Source: JANMAT01 sp031359995
Lineage (GTDB): Bacteria; Actinomycetota; Acidimicrobiia; Acidimicrobiales; Ilumatobacteraceae
Assembly (NCBI GenBank): GCA_031359995.1
Contig: JANMAT010000116.1
Span: 1-64,000, forward strand
Direction of reading: 5' to 3'
Length of the DNA: 64,000 nt
Shown: piece by piece, positions 1 through 8,300 of the stretch
Layout of the letters: each line of letters opens with the position of its first letter
Position numbering within the stretch: position 1 is the stretch's first letter
The notes under the pieces: model-generated
Told to the model about the DNA's origin: nothing
The model's database searches: none
The model's input: only the letters and a program-made list of their open reading frames with translations
Made by a program: the position numbers and the translations under genes

Positions 1-312
1 CTACGGCTGAGCGCGGCCGACGCGGAGGCGGTTGCGCACCACGTTGGGGTCGGTGACGGTCATCATCCGCTCGCCGGGCGGCGCGATGAACAGGTGGCGG
101 TGGCGCACGGCGACGGAGCACGCCACCGAGGCGATCTCCTCCACGGCCCGCTCGTCGACCTCGTCGACCACGCTCAGGTCGAGGGTGACATCCACCGCGC
201 CGTCGGCCAGCGCCAGACGCACGTCATCGTGCACCAGCGCGGCGGCGGGGCCGTCGAAGCGACCGCTCGCGCACATGAGGTACGCGGCGTCGAGGCGGAA
301 CGAGGAGTGCAC
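1..312 (-). CDS. STAS-like (anti-anti-sigma fold) protein
   Basis: A protein of about 103 residues with the alternating hydrophobic pattern of a STAS domain, including a VDVTLDLSVVDEVDE stretch that resembles the strand and loop before the regulatory site. The usual phosphorylatable Ser is not obvious, since the loop is acidic, so classical anti-sigma antagonism is uncertain. It is the last gene of the corrinoid operon. I chose GTG at 312, which is preceded by GGA at a usable distance. The frame stays open to another GTG at 396, but that start would overlap the upstream gene by 38 bp. The TAG stop occupies the first three bases of the window. Its role in the operon is unknown. Confidence 0.55.
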   Translation of the reverse strand: MHSSFRLDAAYLMCASGRFDGPAAALVHDDVRLALADGAVDVTLDLSVVDEVDERAVEEIASVACSVAVRHRHLFIAPPGERMMTVTDPNVVRNRLRVGRAQP

Positions 313-358
313 CGATTCCAGATCGGCTCGATTCGTTCTGCGTTGACTCTGCGCAGTG

Positions 359-679
359 TCAAGCGTCGGCCGGTGGCCGGTCGGGATCGATGCCACCGTT
401 GTCGACCAGCCGGTTCAGGCGATCGCGGTCGAAGGCGGCTTCCAGCCGGGCGTGCTCGGCGCCGGCCTCGGCCTCCAGGTCGTCGCCGCACGGGCGCGAC
501 TCGCGCCGCCACTCGGCCACGTACTCCTGGGCCGTCTTCTTGCCGGCCACCATGGCGGCCCGGTCGATGGCCAGCTGGAAGCGGCGGTCGAGCAGGAGCT
601 GGTGGCGTCGGCGCCCGGCCTGGGCGTTCACCTGAGCGGGGATGTCGCGCCAGAAGATCGTGACGAGCTGCGTGGCCAT
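359..679 (-). CDS. Small PF13769-like ('virulence factor' family) protein
   Basis: 106 residues. The N-terminus (VTIFWRDIPAQVNAQ), a GRRRHQL basic stretch and the segment FQLAIDRAAMVAGKK followed by YVAEWRR match my memory of the small family labelled 'virulence factor' (PF13769). In Alphaproteobacteria that family sits beside methylenetetrahydrofolate reductase, MttB-type and RACE-type genes. Its biochemical function is not established and the family name is misleading. It lies 21 bp downstream of the MetF-like gene in the same operon, which suggests an accessory role in corrinoid or folate methyl transfer. ATG start at 679. Confidence 0.7.
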   Translation of the reverse strand: MATQLVTIFWRDIPAQVNAQAGRRRHQLLLDRRFQLAIDRAAMVAGKKTAQEYVAEWRRESRPCGDDLEAEAGAEHARLEAAFDRDRLNRLVDNGGIDPDRPPADA

Positions 680-700
680 GGCCTCAGCCTGCCACCGGGG

Positions 701-1591
701 TCAGCCCGCCACCGAGTCGACCCATGACACGGCACCTCGCAGCTGGTTGAACGTGAACAGGTGCAGGCCGGCGACGCCCAGCGCGTCGAGGTCGCCGCCG
801 AGCTCGCCCAGCAGGCGGCCCGGCTCGTACCCGGTGCCGGTGAGCAGCCGCTGGAGGCCCGAGCGGTTCTTCTGCAGGTAGCGCAGCGACTGGCCCACGC
901 CGACGCGCATGCCCATGGACAGCAGCTTGGCCCGGTCGATGGGGCCGGGGATGCCGAGGCGCACCGGCAGAGCGAGCCCGGCGGCCCGTTCGGCTCGCAG
1001 CCAGGTGGCGATCACCTGCGGGTCGAAGCACATCTGGGTCGAAGCCCAGCCGTCGACACCCGCCTCGGCCAGCACGGCCTGCTTGGCGTGGAGTGCCTCG
1101 TGGAGCACGGCGTGGTCGAGGAACAGATGCCCGTCGGGATAGGCGGCCACGCCGATGCGGGCCAGCCCGTGGTCGGTGTCGAGCAGGTCGCGCAGCAGGT
1201 CGAGGGCGCCGGCGTAGCGGCCCGACGGGGCCTCCTCGTCACCGGCGATGAGGAAGATCTCGTCGAGGCCGAGCGCACGGAAGCGCCCGGCCAGGGCCTG
1301 CACCCCGGCTCGGTCGACCACGAGGCGGGCGGCGATGTGGGGCGTGACCCGCAGTCCCATGCCCTGCAGCCGCTCGGCGAGGTCGAGGGTGGCGCCGATG
1401 CCCTTGACCGGCGAGCACGTGACTGACACGCGAGCGCCCGACGGCAGGTGGGGCAACTGCGCGTCCAGGTTCTTGAGCGGCACCAGCTCGTAGTGCGTGG
1501 CGGCGACGACGCGCCGCACCGCCGGGCCGGGCAACCCGAAGAGGAGTCGCGGCGAGCGTCGTCCGAGGCTGCGCACCATGTTCCGCATCAT
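701..1591 (-). CDS. Methylenetetrahydrofolate reductase (MetF-like)
   Basis: 296 residues, the usual length for a MetF-type TIM-barrel flavoprotein, which interconverts 5-methyl-THF and 5,10-methylene-THF. Family-like features are ELVPLKN near the N-terminus, VSVTCSPVKGIGATLD, VTPHIAARL (the H-x-x-A segment after the first strands), IFLIAGDEEAP, and the Gln/Cys region TQMCFDPQVI followed by RLGIPGPI. It is divergent from housekeeping MetF. In this operon it probably works in the oxidative direction, taking methyl groups delivered from the corrinoid to THF on to methylene-THF. Two adjacent ATG codons at 1591 and 1588 could start it, with GGAATGG just upstream. Confidence 0.85.
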   Translation of the reverse strand: MMRNMVRSLGRRSPRLLFGLPGPAVRRVVAATHYELVPLKNLDAQLPHLPSGARVSVTCSPVKGIGATLDLAERLQGMGLRVTPHIAARLVVDRAGVQALAGRFRALGLDEIFLIAGDEEAPSGRYAGALDLLRDLLDTDHGLARIGVAAYPDGHLFLDHAVLHEALHAKQAVLAEAGVDGWASTQMCFDPQVIATWLRAERAAGLALPVRLGIPGPIDRAKLLSMGMRVGVGQSLRYLQKNRSGLQRLLTGTGYEPGRLLGELGGDLDALGVAGLHLFTFNQLRGAVSWVDSVAG

Positions 1592-1654
1592 AGAACCATT
1601 CCATCAGGAGGATTCAGGCTCGACCGGCGCGGCGTTGCGCTCAGGCGAACCTGC

Positions 1655-3193
1655 TCACGCGAACTCGTCGGGCAGGACGGCTTTTCGGGTCGTCACGTAG
1701 GCCTGCAGCTCCTCGTCCACGGCATCGTCGATGGGCGGTGCCACGTAGTTGGCGAGCTGCTCCTTCCAGATCTTGTTGGCCCGCTGGCTGGCGTCGAGCC
1801 CGCCCTCCTCGGACCACTGCTCGTAGCTCGACGAGTCGTTGGTGAACGAGCGGTAGAACGCCGTCTCGAAGTTGGCCAGCGTGTGGGCGGTGCCCAGGAA
1901 GTGGTGGCCGGGACCGTTGTCGCGGATGGCGTCGACGGCCTGCCCGTTCTCGGACATGTCGACGCCCTTCAGGAACACGGCGTGCATGCCGAGCTGGTCG
2001 GTGTCGAGGATGAACTTCTCGTAGCCGAGGGCCAGGCCGCCCTCGAGCCAACCGGCGGCGTGGAGCACGAAGTTCACGCCGGCCAGCAGCGTGGGGTACA
2101 TCGTGCCGGCCGATTCGTAGGCGGCCTGGGCGTCGGGCAGCTTCGACGCGGTCAGGTTGCCGCCCGAGCGGAACGGCACACCGAGGCGGCGGGCCAGTTG
2201 CGCCACCACGTACATGAGCAGCGCCGCCTCGGGCGTGCCGAACGTGGGCGCCCCGGTCTGCATCGACATCGACGACGCGAAGCTGCCGAAGATCACCGGA
2301 GCGCCGGGGCGCACGAGCTGGGTGAAGGTCATGCCGGCCAGCGCCTCGGCCAGCACCTGGGCGGCCACGCCGGCGGTGGTCACCGGCGCCATGGCCCCGG
2401 CCAGGATGAACGGCGTGATGATGGTGGCCTGGTTGGCGGCCGCGTAGTTCTGGGCTGCGGCGAGCATGGTGCCGTCCCACACCAGGGGCGATGACGCGTT
2501 GATGAGGCTCGTCATCACGGTGCGGTCGGCCAGGTCGCCACCGAACGCGATGCGGGCCATCTCGATGGAGTCGGCGGCGCGCGAGCCGGCGGTCACCGAG
2601 CCCATGAAGGGCTTGTCGCTGTAGCGCAGGTGGGCGTACACCATGTCGAGGTGGCGCTTGGAGACGGGGATGTCGACCGGCTCGCACACCGTGCCACCCG
2701 AGTGGTGCAGGTGGGGCGACACGTAGGCGAGCTTCACGAAGTTCTGGAAGTCGGCCAGCGTGGCGTAGCGGCGGCCGTTGTCGAGGTCGTGCACGAACGG
2801 CGACCCGTAGTTCGGTGCGAACACCACGTGCTTGCCGCCGATCTCCACGTTGTGGGCCGGGTTGCGGGCGTGCTGGGTGTACTGGCGGGGGGCGGTAGCG
2901 GACACGATGCTGCGGCACATGCCGCGCGGGAAGCGCACGCGGGTGCCCTCGACCGACGCGCCGGCCTCGGCGAAGATGCGGATGCCCTCGGGGTAGTCGC
3001 GCACCTCGATGCCGACCTCCTCCAGGATCGTGTCGGCGTTGTGCTCCAGGATCTCCATGCCTTCGTCGCTCATGACCTCGAACGGCTTGAGCGTCGAGGT
3101 GAGGAACGGGTCGCGGGCGATCACGGCGTTGGCACGGGCGCTCTGGCGCGCGGCGCGCCCGCCCGAACGGCGGTTCTCACGGGTCTCGGTCAC
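1655..3193 (-). CDS. MttB-superfamily corrinoid methyltransferase, non-pyrrolysine
   Basis: 512 residues, full length for the trimethylamine methyltransferase (MttB, PF06253) superfamily. These enzymes move a methyl group from a quaternary or tertiary amine to the Co(I) of a cognate corrinoid protein. Recognisable stretches are EVGIEVRDYPEGIRI near residue 60, FAPNYGSPFVHD near 125, SVTAGSRAADSIEMARI, the Gly/Ala-rich barrel segment ITPFILAGAMAPVTTAG, and GAPTFGTPEAALL. There is no in-frame amber codon, so it belongs with the non-Pyl members such as glycine betaine (MtgB), proline betaine (MtpB), carnitine (MtcB) and gamma-butyrobetaine (MtyB) methyltransferases, rather than Pyl-dependent trimethylamine MttB. 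The GTG start overlaps the reactivase stop (GTGA) and has AGGAGG 4 nt upstream. Nearby carnitine and betaine genes favour glycine betaine as substrate, but the sequence alone cannot decide. Confidence 0.88.
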   Translation of the reverse strand: MTETRENRRSGGRAARQSARANAVIARDPFLTSTLKPFEVMSDEGMEILEHNADTILEEVGIEVRDYPEGIRIFAEAGASVEGTRVRFPRGMCRSIVSATAPRQYTQHARNPAHNVEIGGKHVVFAPNYGSPFVHDLDNGRRYATLADFQNFVKLAYVSPHLHHSGGTVCEPVDIPVSKRHLDMVYAHLRYSDKPFMGSVTAGSRAADSIEMARIAFGGDLADRTVMTSLINASSPLVWDGTMLAAAQNYAAANQATIITPFILAGAMAPVTTAGVAAQVLAEALAGMTFTQLVRPGAPVIFGSFASSMSMQTGAPTFGTPEAALLMYVVAQLARRLGVPFRSGGNLTASKLPDAQAAYESAGTMYPTLLAGVNFVLHAAGWLEGGLALGYEKFILDTDQLGMHAVFLKGVDMSENGQAVDAIRDNGPGHHFLGTAHTLANFETAFYRSFTNDSSSYEQWSEEGGLDASQRANKIWKEQLANYVAPPIDDAVDEELQAYVTTRKAVLPDEFA

Positions 3194-5181
3194 GGTGCCT
3201 CCTGGGTTCGGCGGCTCCGACGGCGCCCGGCGGTGGGCGCATCGGCAGAGGGCGCGGGTAGGTCGATCACGGCAGCCAACAGGGGTGTCGGTGCCGTCGA
3301 GTGCGGAAAGCCCATGGCGTCCACGAAGTGCTGCTGGAAGCCGGCCTCCAGGGCCGTCTCGATCTTCACCACGCCGGCCACGGCCGCTTCCATCTCGGCC
3401 CGTTCGGAGCGCGAGAGCAGAGCCCGCACCGCGCCGGAACCGGCGGCGTTGCCGGCCGAGCGCACCGACTCGAGCGGCGCGTCGGGCACCAGCCCGAGCA
3501 CCAGCGCGTACAGCGGGTCGATGTGCGAGCCGAACGCGCCGGCCAGGCGGATGTCGTCGATGGTGGCGAACTTGGCGTGGTCGCGCAGCAGCTCGATGCC
3601 GGCGCGCAGCGCGGCCTTGGCCAGCTGGATGGCCCGCACGTCGTTCTGGGTGATGCGAAGGGCGCGATCGGAGCCGGGCTCGCCGTGGAACACGTACGAC
3701 CACGTGCGCCCCTCGGGTACCAGCCGGCGGGTGCGCTCGGCCAACGACTGGTCGAACGTGCCGTCGGTGCGCAGGAGGCCCGACAGGTAGAGCTCGCCCA
3801 TGATCTCGATGATGCCCGAGCCGCACAACCCGGTGATGGTGGCGTCGAAGCCGGGCTCGTCGCTCCACGCGTCGGTGCCGATCACCTTCAGGCGCGGCTC
3901 GAACGTGGTGCGGTCGATGCGCACCCGCTCCACTGCGCTCACGGTGGCCCGCTGCCCGCACGAGATCTGGGCGCCCTCGAACGCGGGCCCGGTGGGGCTG
4001 GACGCGGCGTATTGCCGCTCGTCGTTGCCCAGCACGATCTCGGCGTTGGTGCCCACGTCCACCAGCAGCTGCACGCGCCGCGAGGCGTGGGGCTTCTCGG
4101 ACAGGATGACCGCCGCGGTGTCGGCGCCGACGTGGCCGGCGATGCACGGGCCCACGTACAGCTCGGCATTGGGCAGCTGCACCTCGACGTCGACGGCCCG
4201 GCCGTGCACGGCGTCGCTGATGGCCAGCTCGAACGGCGCACCGCCGAGCGGTGTGGGGTCGATGCCGAGCACCAGGTGGTGCATGATCGGGTTGCCCACC
4301 AGCACCAGGTCCAGCACGTGCTGGCGCTCGACGCCAGCGTCCGTGCACAGCGTGCCGGCCAGCTCGTCGAGCGCGCCCCGCACCGCGCTGGTGAGCGCCT
4401 GCTCGCCGCCCGGGTTCATCATCACGTACGACACCCTGCTCATCAGGTCTTCGCCGAAGCGGATCTGCGGGTTCATCAACCCGCCCGACGCGACCACCTC
4501 ACCGGTGTGCAGGTCGCACAGGTGCCCGGCGATGGTGGTGGAGCCGATGTCGACGGCGATGCCGAACGAGCGATCGACGAAGCCGGGCCACGCCGCCAGC
4601 ACGCGCTGTCCCTCGGCCACGGCCACCGTGGTGCCCTCGGTGCCGCCGACGGCGCGATGCAGCGAGGCGAGCACGCGGGTCGGGAACGTCAGGTGCTCGA
4701 GGCCGTGGTCGGCGCGCAGGGCCTCGGCCAGACGGCGGGCCGCGCTGCGGTCGTCACCCAGCTCGGCCCGCTCCACCACCACGTAGTGCAGGTGGATCAC
4801 GGGGTCCACCACCAGGCCGGTCACGTCGACGTGCTTGCGCACGACCGGGCGGTGCACCTGGCTGGTGACGGGCACGTCGACCACCACGTCGTTGCGCACC
4901 TGCAGCTGGCAGCCGAGGCGCGCCCCGGGCGTCAGCGCGCCGCGACGCGACGCGTACGCCACCTCGCTGGAGGTGAGCGGGCCGAACGCGTCGGGCGCCA
5001 TGGTGAGGGCCCACTTCGGGAAGCTGCCCTCGCCCGGCACCACCGCGCAGCGCCCGCAGATGCTGCGGCCGCCGCACACCGAGTCGAGGTCGACACCGGC
5101 CCGGCGGGCCGCGTCGAGCACGGTGGTGCCGTCGTCGGCGTGGGCCACGAGGCCCGACGGGGTGAACACGACGCGGGGCAT
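3190..5181 (-). CDS. RACE-type ATP-dependent corrinoid reactivase (Fe-S/ASKHA)
   Basis: 663 residues, typical for reductive activators of corrinoid enzymes (RamA/RACo type). These use ATP and an electron donor to return accidentally oxidised Co(II) corrinoid to Co(I). The N-terminal ferredoxin-like domain has Cys36, Cys42, Cys45 and Cys91 in a plant-type 2Fe-2S pattern (CGGRSICGRC). A linker follows, then an ASKHA ATPase domain with IAVDIGSTTIAGHL near residues 208-221, a LVDVGTNAEIVLG phosphate loop and ITGLCGSGIIEIM nearer the C-terminus. The last 20 residues are basic. ATG start at 5181; the stop overlaps the MttB start. A reactivase beside the methyltransferase implies active corrinoid turnover under oxidising conditions. 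Confidence 0.9.
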   Translation of the reverse strand: MPRVVFTPSGLVAHADDGTTVLDAARRAGVDLDSVCGGRSICGRCAVVPGEGSFPKWALTMAPDAFGPLTSSEVAYASRRGALTPGARLGCQLQVRNDVVVDVPVTSQVHRPVVRKHVDVTGLVVDPVIHLHYVVVERAELGDDRSAARRLAEALRADHGLEHLTFPTRVLASLHRAVGGTEGTTVAVAEGQRVLAAWPGFVDRSFGIAVDIGSTTIAGHLCDLHTGEVVASGGLMNPQIRFGEDLMSRVSYVMMNPGGEQALTSAVRGALDELAGTLCTDAGVERQHVLDLVLVGNPIMHHLVLGIDPTPLGGAPFELAISDAVHGRAVDVEVQLPNAELYVGPCIAGHVGADTAAVILSEKPHASRRVQLLVDVGTNAEIVLGNDERQYAASSPTGPAFEGAQISCGQRATVSAVERVRIDRTTFEPRLKVIGTDAWSDEPGFDATITGLCGSGIIEIMGELYLSGLLRTDGTFDQSLAERTRRLVPEGRTWSYVFHGEPGSDRALRITQNDVRAIQLAKAALRAGIELLRDHAKFATIDDIRLAGAFGSHIDPLYALVLGLVPDAPLESVRSAGNAAGSGAVRALLSRSERAEMEAAVAGVVKIETALEAGFQQHFVDAMGFPHSTAPTPLLAAVIDLPAPSADAPTAGRRRSRRTQEAP

Positions 5182-5190
5182 GCCGTCGCC

Positions 5191-6093
5191 TCAGGCCGTC
5201 CGGTCGCGACGCCCGCCGCGGCGACGGCCACCCTCGCCGGTGTCGGCGTTCGGGTCGCGGTGGGCCTTGATCCACGTCGCGCAGTTCTCGTCGTTGCCGG
5301 CCAGCACGTCGGCGGCCATGATCGCCGTCTTCACCTCGGCGTGCAGCGGGTTCAGGATGGCCGAGGTCATGCCGGCACCGATGGCCATGGCCAGGAACGT
5401 GCCGGTGATGTGGGTGCGGGCGGGCAGGCCGAAGCTCACGTTCGACGCGCCGCACGTGGTGTTCACGCCGAGCTCGTTGCGCAGGCGACCGACCAGTGCG
5501 AACACCTGCTGGCCGGCGTAGCGCATGGCGCCGATGGGCATGACGAGCGGGTCGACCACGACGTCCTCGGGCTTGATGCCGTGGTCGGCGGCGCGGTTGA
5601 CGATGCGCTTGGCCACCTCGAACCGCACGTTCGGATCCTCGGAGATGCCGGTCTCGTCGTTGGAGATGGCGACCACGGCGGCACCGTGGCGGGCCACCAG
5701 CGGCAGCACCCGCTCCATGACCTCGTCCTCACCGGTCACCGAGTTCACCAGGGCCTTGCCCTGGTACACGGCCAGGCCGGCCTCGAGCGCTTCGATGATC
5801 GACGAGTCGATCGACAGCGGCACGTCGACCACGCCCTGCACGAGCTGGATGGCCCGGGCCAGCAGCGCCGGCTCGTCGGCCAGCGGGATGCCGGCGTTCA
5901 CGTCGAGCATCTGGGCCCCCGCGGCCACCTGGGCGAGGGCGTCGGCCTCGACCCGGCTGAAGTCGCCGTTCTTCATCTCCTCGGCCAGCAGCTTGCGTCC
6001 GGTCGGGTTGATGCGTTCACCGATGATGACGAAGGGGCGGTCGAAGCCGATGGCCACCTCACGGGTGGCCGAGCTGAGGACGGTGCGGGTCAC
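5191..6093 (-). CDS. Methyl-THF:corrinoid methyltransferase (pterin-binding, MtgA-like)
   Basis: 300 residues. The DHPS-like pterin-binding barrel is clear from FVIIGERINPTGRK at residues 21-34, a QMLDVNAGIPLADE motif, VPLSIDSS, VNSVTGEDE, and NTTCGASNVSFGLP near residue 220. Enzymes of this family (AcsE, MtgA, MtvA) move methyl groups between a corrinoid protein and tetrahydrofolate. Here it would accept methyl from the methyl-Co(III) protein and make 5-methyl-THF for the MetF-like reductase. The C-terminal 20 residues are a basic GGRRRGGRRD tail not essential to the fold. GTG start at 6093 overlaps the DUF1638 stop, and the reactivase starts 9 bp after its stop. Confidence 0.9.
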   Translation of the reverse strand: MTRTVLSSATREVAIGFDRPFVIIGERINPTGRKLLAEEMKNGDFSRVEADALAQVAAGAQMLDVNAGIPLADEPALLARAIQLVQGVVDVPLSIDSSIIEALEAGLAVYQGKALVNSVTGEDEVMERVLPLVARHGAAVVAISNDETGISEDPNVRFEVAKRIVNRAADHGIKPEDVVVDPLVMPIGAMRYAGQQVFALVGRLRNELGVNTTCGASNVSFGLPARTHITGTFLAMAIGAGMTSAILNPLHAEVKTAIMAADVLAGNDENCATWIKAHRDPNADTGEGGRRRGGRRDRTA

Positions 6094-6692
6094 GACGATC
6101 TCCTGAGGGCGGCGGCGAACGGGGCCAGCCCGGTGGGTTGGTGGATGAAGGCGAGCTCGAGGCGGTCGGCGGCGGCGCGGGCGGTGGCCAGCAGTTCGGG
6201 GTCGTCGGTCTGCGAGAGGAAGCAGAGCCGGCGGTAGTTGCCGAAGTAGGCGTCGCGTAGCTCGGGGTGGCGGTCGAGGCCGAGGGTGCCGATGACCAGC
6301 GCGTCGAAGTGACGGGCGAGGTAGTCGGTCAGGTAGAAGGTGCCGGGCTCGGCGTCGTGCAGCGCGGTGAACGCCTCGGTGCCGGCGAAGAACTCGTAGC
6401 AGTGGCTGCCGGGCAGGCGGGAGATGGAAACCGCGCCGAGCTCGTCGATGAGCGCGTCGAGCCGGCCGCCGGTGCCGCAGTCGGCGTAGCCCAGCAGCAC
6501 GTGATCGACCCGGCCCGCGTGCGCGCCGATGACCGCGCGCACGGCATCGGGGATGCGCTCGGGCCGGTTGTGCAGGGGCGCCGGAAGGTACTCGACGCAG
6601 ATGTCGACGTCATCGAGTTGATCGAGCGTCATGCGCAGCTCTCGCACGAGGGCGCCGCACGCGATCACGAGGATCGAGCGGCGGGAGCCCAC
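6090..6692 (-). CDS. DUF1638 family protein
   Basis: 200 residues. The protein opens with ILVIACGALVREL and has YADCGTGGRLD, RLPGSHCYEFFAG and a later Cys (RLCFLSQ), the conserved pattern I associate with DUF1638. The family recurs next to corrinoid methyltransferases and their reactivases, but no function is established. Conserved Cys and His residues would suit metal, cobalamin or redox chemistry; that is inference. GTG start at 6692, 6 bp after the corrinoid-protein stop, with a 4-bp overlap into the pterin methyltransferase, so it is co-translated with core pathway genes. Confidence 0.8.
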   Translation of the reverse strand: MGSRRSILVIACGALVRELRMTLDQLDDVDICVEYLPAPLHNRPERIPDAVRAVIGAHAGRVDHVLLGYADCGTGGRLDALIDELGAVSISRLPGSHCYEFFAGTEAFTALHDAEPGTFYLTDYLARHFDALVIGTLGLDRHPELRDAYFGNYRRLCFLSQTDDPELLATARAAADRLELAFIHQPTGLAPFAAALRRSS

Positions 6693-6698
6693 GGGGGC

Positions 6699-7385
<687 letters not shown>

Positions 7386-7399
7386 GGGCAACCCCTCAC

Positions 7400-7443
7400 C
7401 GGAACGTGGTTCGTACTATGGAACACTACCAGGATGCGGAACA
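7400..7443 (-). promoter_or_regulatory. Candidate IclR operator/promoter of the corrinoid operon
   Basis: The 84-bp gap between the IclR gene and the corrinoid gene carries three copies of GGAAC (7401, 7420, 7438) at 18-19 bp spacing on the plus strand. The middle copy closes an inverted repeat GTTC-n8-GAAC (7409-7424). IclR-family operators are often such GGAAC/GTTCC-type repeats. On the transcribed strand TAGTGT or TAGTAC could be the -10 box, which would put the repeats over the promoter. The repeats are seen; regulator and promoter assignment are inferred from position. Confidence 0.45.
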
Positions 7444-7469
7444 GGTGTCACGGGACGCACGCCGGCTGA

Positions 7470-8216
7470 TCAGGCCTTGACCAGGTCGGTCAGCCGGGAG
7501 GCCGCCGCCACCACCTGCTCGGCGATGGCCTCGCGCTGGCCGGGGGGCGGGAAGCGGAAGCTGGGCCCGTGCACGTGGACGGCGGCCTGGACCCCGCCGG
7601 TGCGGTCGAACACCGGCGCCGCCACCGACGACAGCTCGGTCGAGTACTCGCCCACGACCCATTCGTGGGCGGTGAGACGGATGGTCTGGAGCCGGCGGCG
7701 GACCGCCTTCGGGTCGACGATGGTGACGGGCGTGAAGGCCGCCAGGTCGCCGGCCAGGTAGTCGTCGACGAACGCGTCGGGCTGATGGGCCAGCATCACC
7801 AGGCCCGAGGGACCGATGTGCAACGGGTTGCTGGCGCCCGTCCAGTCCTTCACCTGCACCTCGCGGTCGGGTCGGGTCTGCAGCACGAACCGCACCAGTC
7901 GACCGTCGCGCACCGACAGGCCGGCCGCCTCGCCCGTCGTGCGGGTGAGGTCGCTCAACACGGGCATGGCCAGGTCGTTGAGCGAGCGGCCCGGGGTGAT
8001 CGACACGGCGATCTCGGCGATCAGCGGGCCCAGCCGGTACGGGCCGCCGCCCTCCAGCTGCTCGACCGCGCCGGCTGCCTCCAGGGTGGAGAGCATCCGC
8101 GACACCGTGCTCTTGGGCAGTTCGACCCGCTCGGCCAGCTCGGTCACGCCCGCCGGCCCGGTCCCCAGGGCGCGCAGGATGGCCAATGCCCGCTCCACCG
8201 ACTGCACGCCACTCAT
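7470..8216 (-). CDS. IclR family transcriptional regulator
   Basis: 248 residues. An N-terminal winged HTH (SVERALAILRALGTGPAGVT, then ELPKSTVSRMLSTLE at about 33-47) and a C-terminal IclR effector domain (AAGLSVRDGRLVRF, GLVMLA, FDRTGGVQAAVHVHG) give a typical IclR layout. It lies immediately upstream of, and on the same strand as, the corrinoid operon, and is the obvious candidate regulator, with a methylated amine as possible effector. ATG at 8216 is preferred over an in-frame GTG at 8234, because homologues usually begin a few residues before the VQSVERAL helix. Confidence 0.9.
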   Translation of the reverse strand: MSGVQSVERALAILRALGTGPAGVTELAERVELPKSTVSRMLSTLEAAGAVEQLEGGGPYRLGPLIAEIAVSITPGRSLNDLAMPVLSDLTRTTGEAAGLSVRDGRLVRFVLQTRPDREVQVKDWTGASNPLHIGPSGLVMLAHQPDAFVDDYLAGDLAAFTPVTIVDPKAVRRRLQTIRLTAHEWVVGEYSTELSSVAAPVFDRTGGVQAAVHVHGPSFRFPPPGQREAIAEQVVAAASRLTDLVKA

Positions 8217-8300
8217 GGCCGCACTGCCTATCACCCCGGCGCTTCGTGACGACCTGACGCACGATTCGGTGCCGCCGGGTCATCACGACGCGGGACCGGG

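Noticed and set aside
1655..3193. Pyrrolysine-containing trimethylamine methyltransferase MttB
   Set aside because: The frame is continuous without an in-frame TAG, and no pyl genes are visible, so trimethylamine is not the expected substrate.
3301..6237. A long plus-strand frame opposite the reactivase and methyltransferase genes
   Set aside because: Composition (His/Ala/Gly/Val rich, no motifs) is that of an antisense shadow; the minus strand holds complete conserved enzymes.
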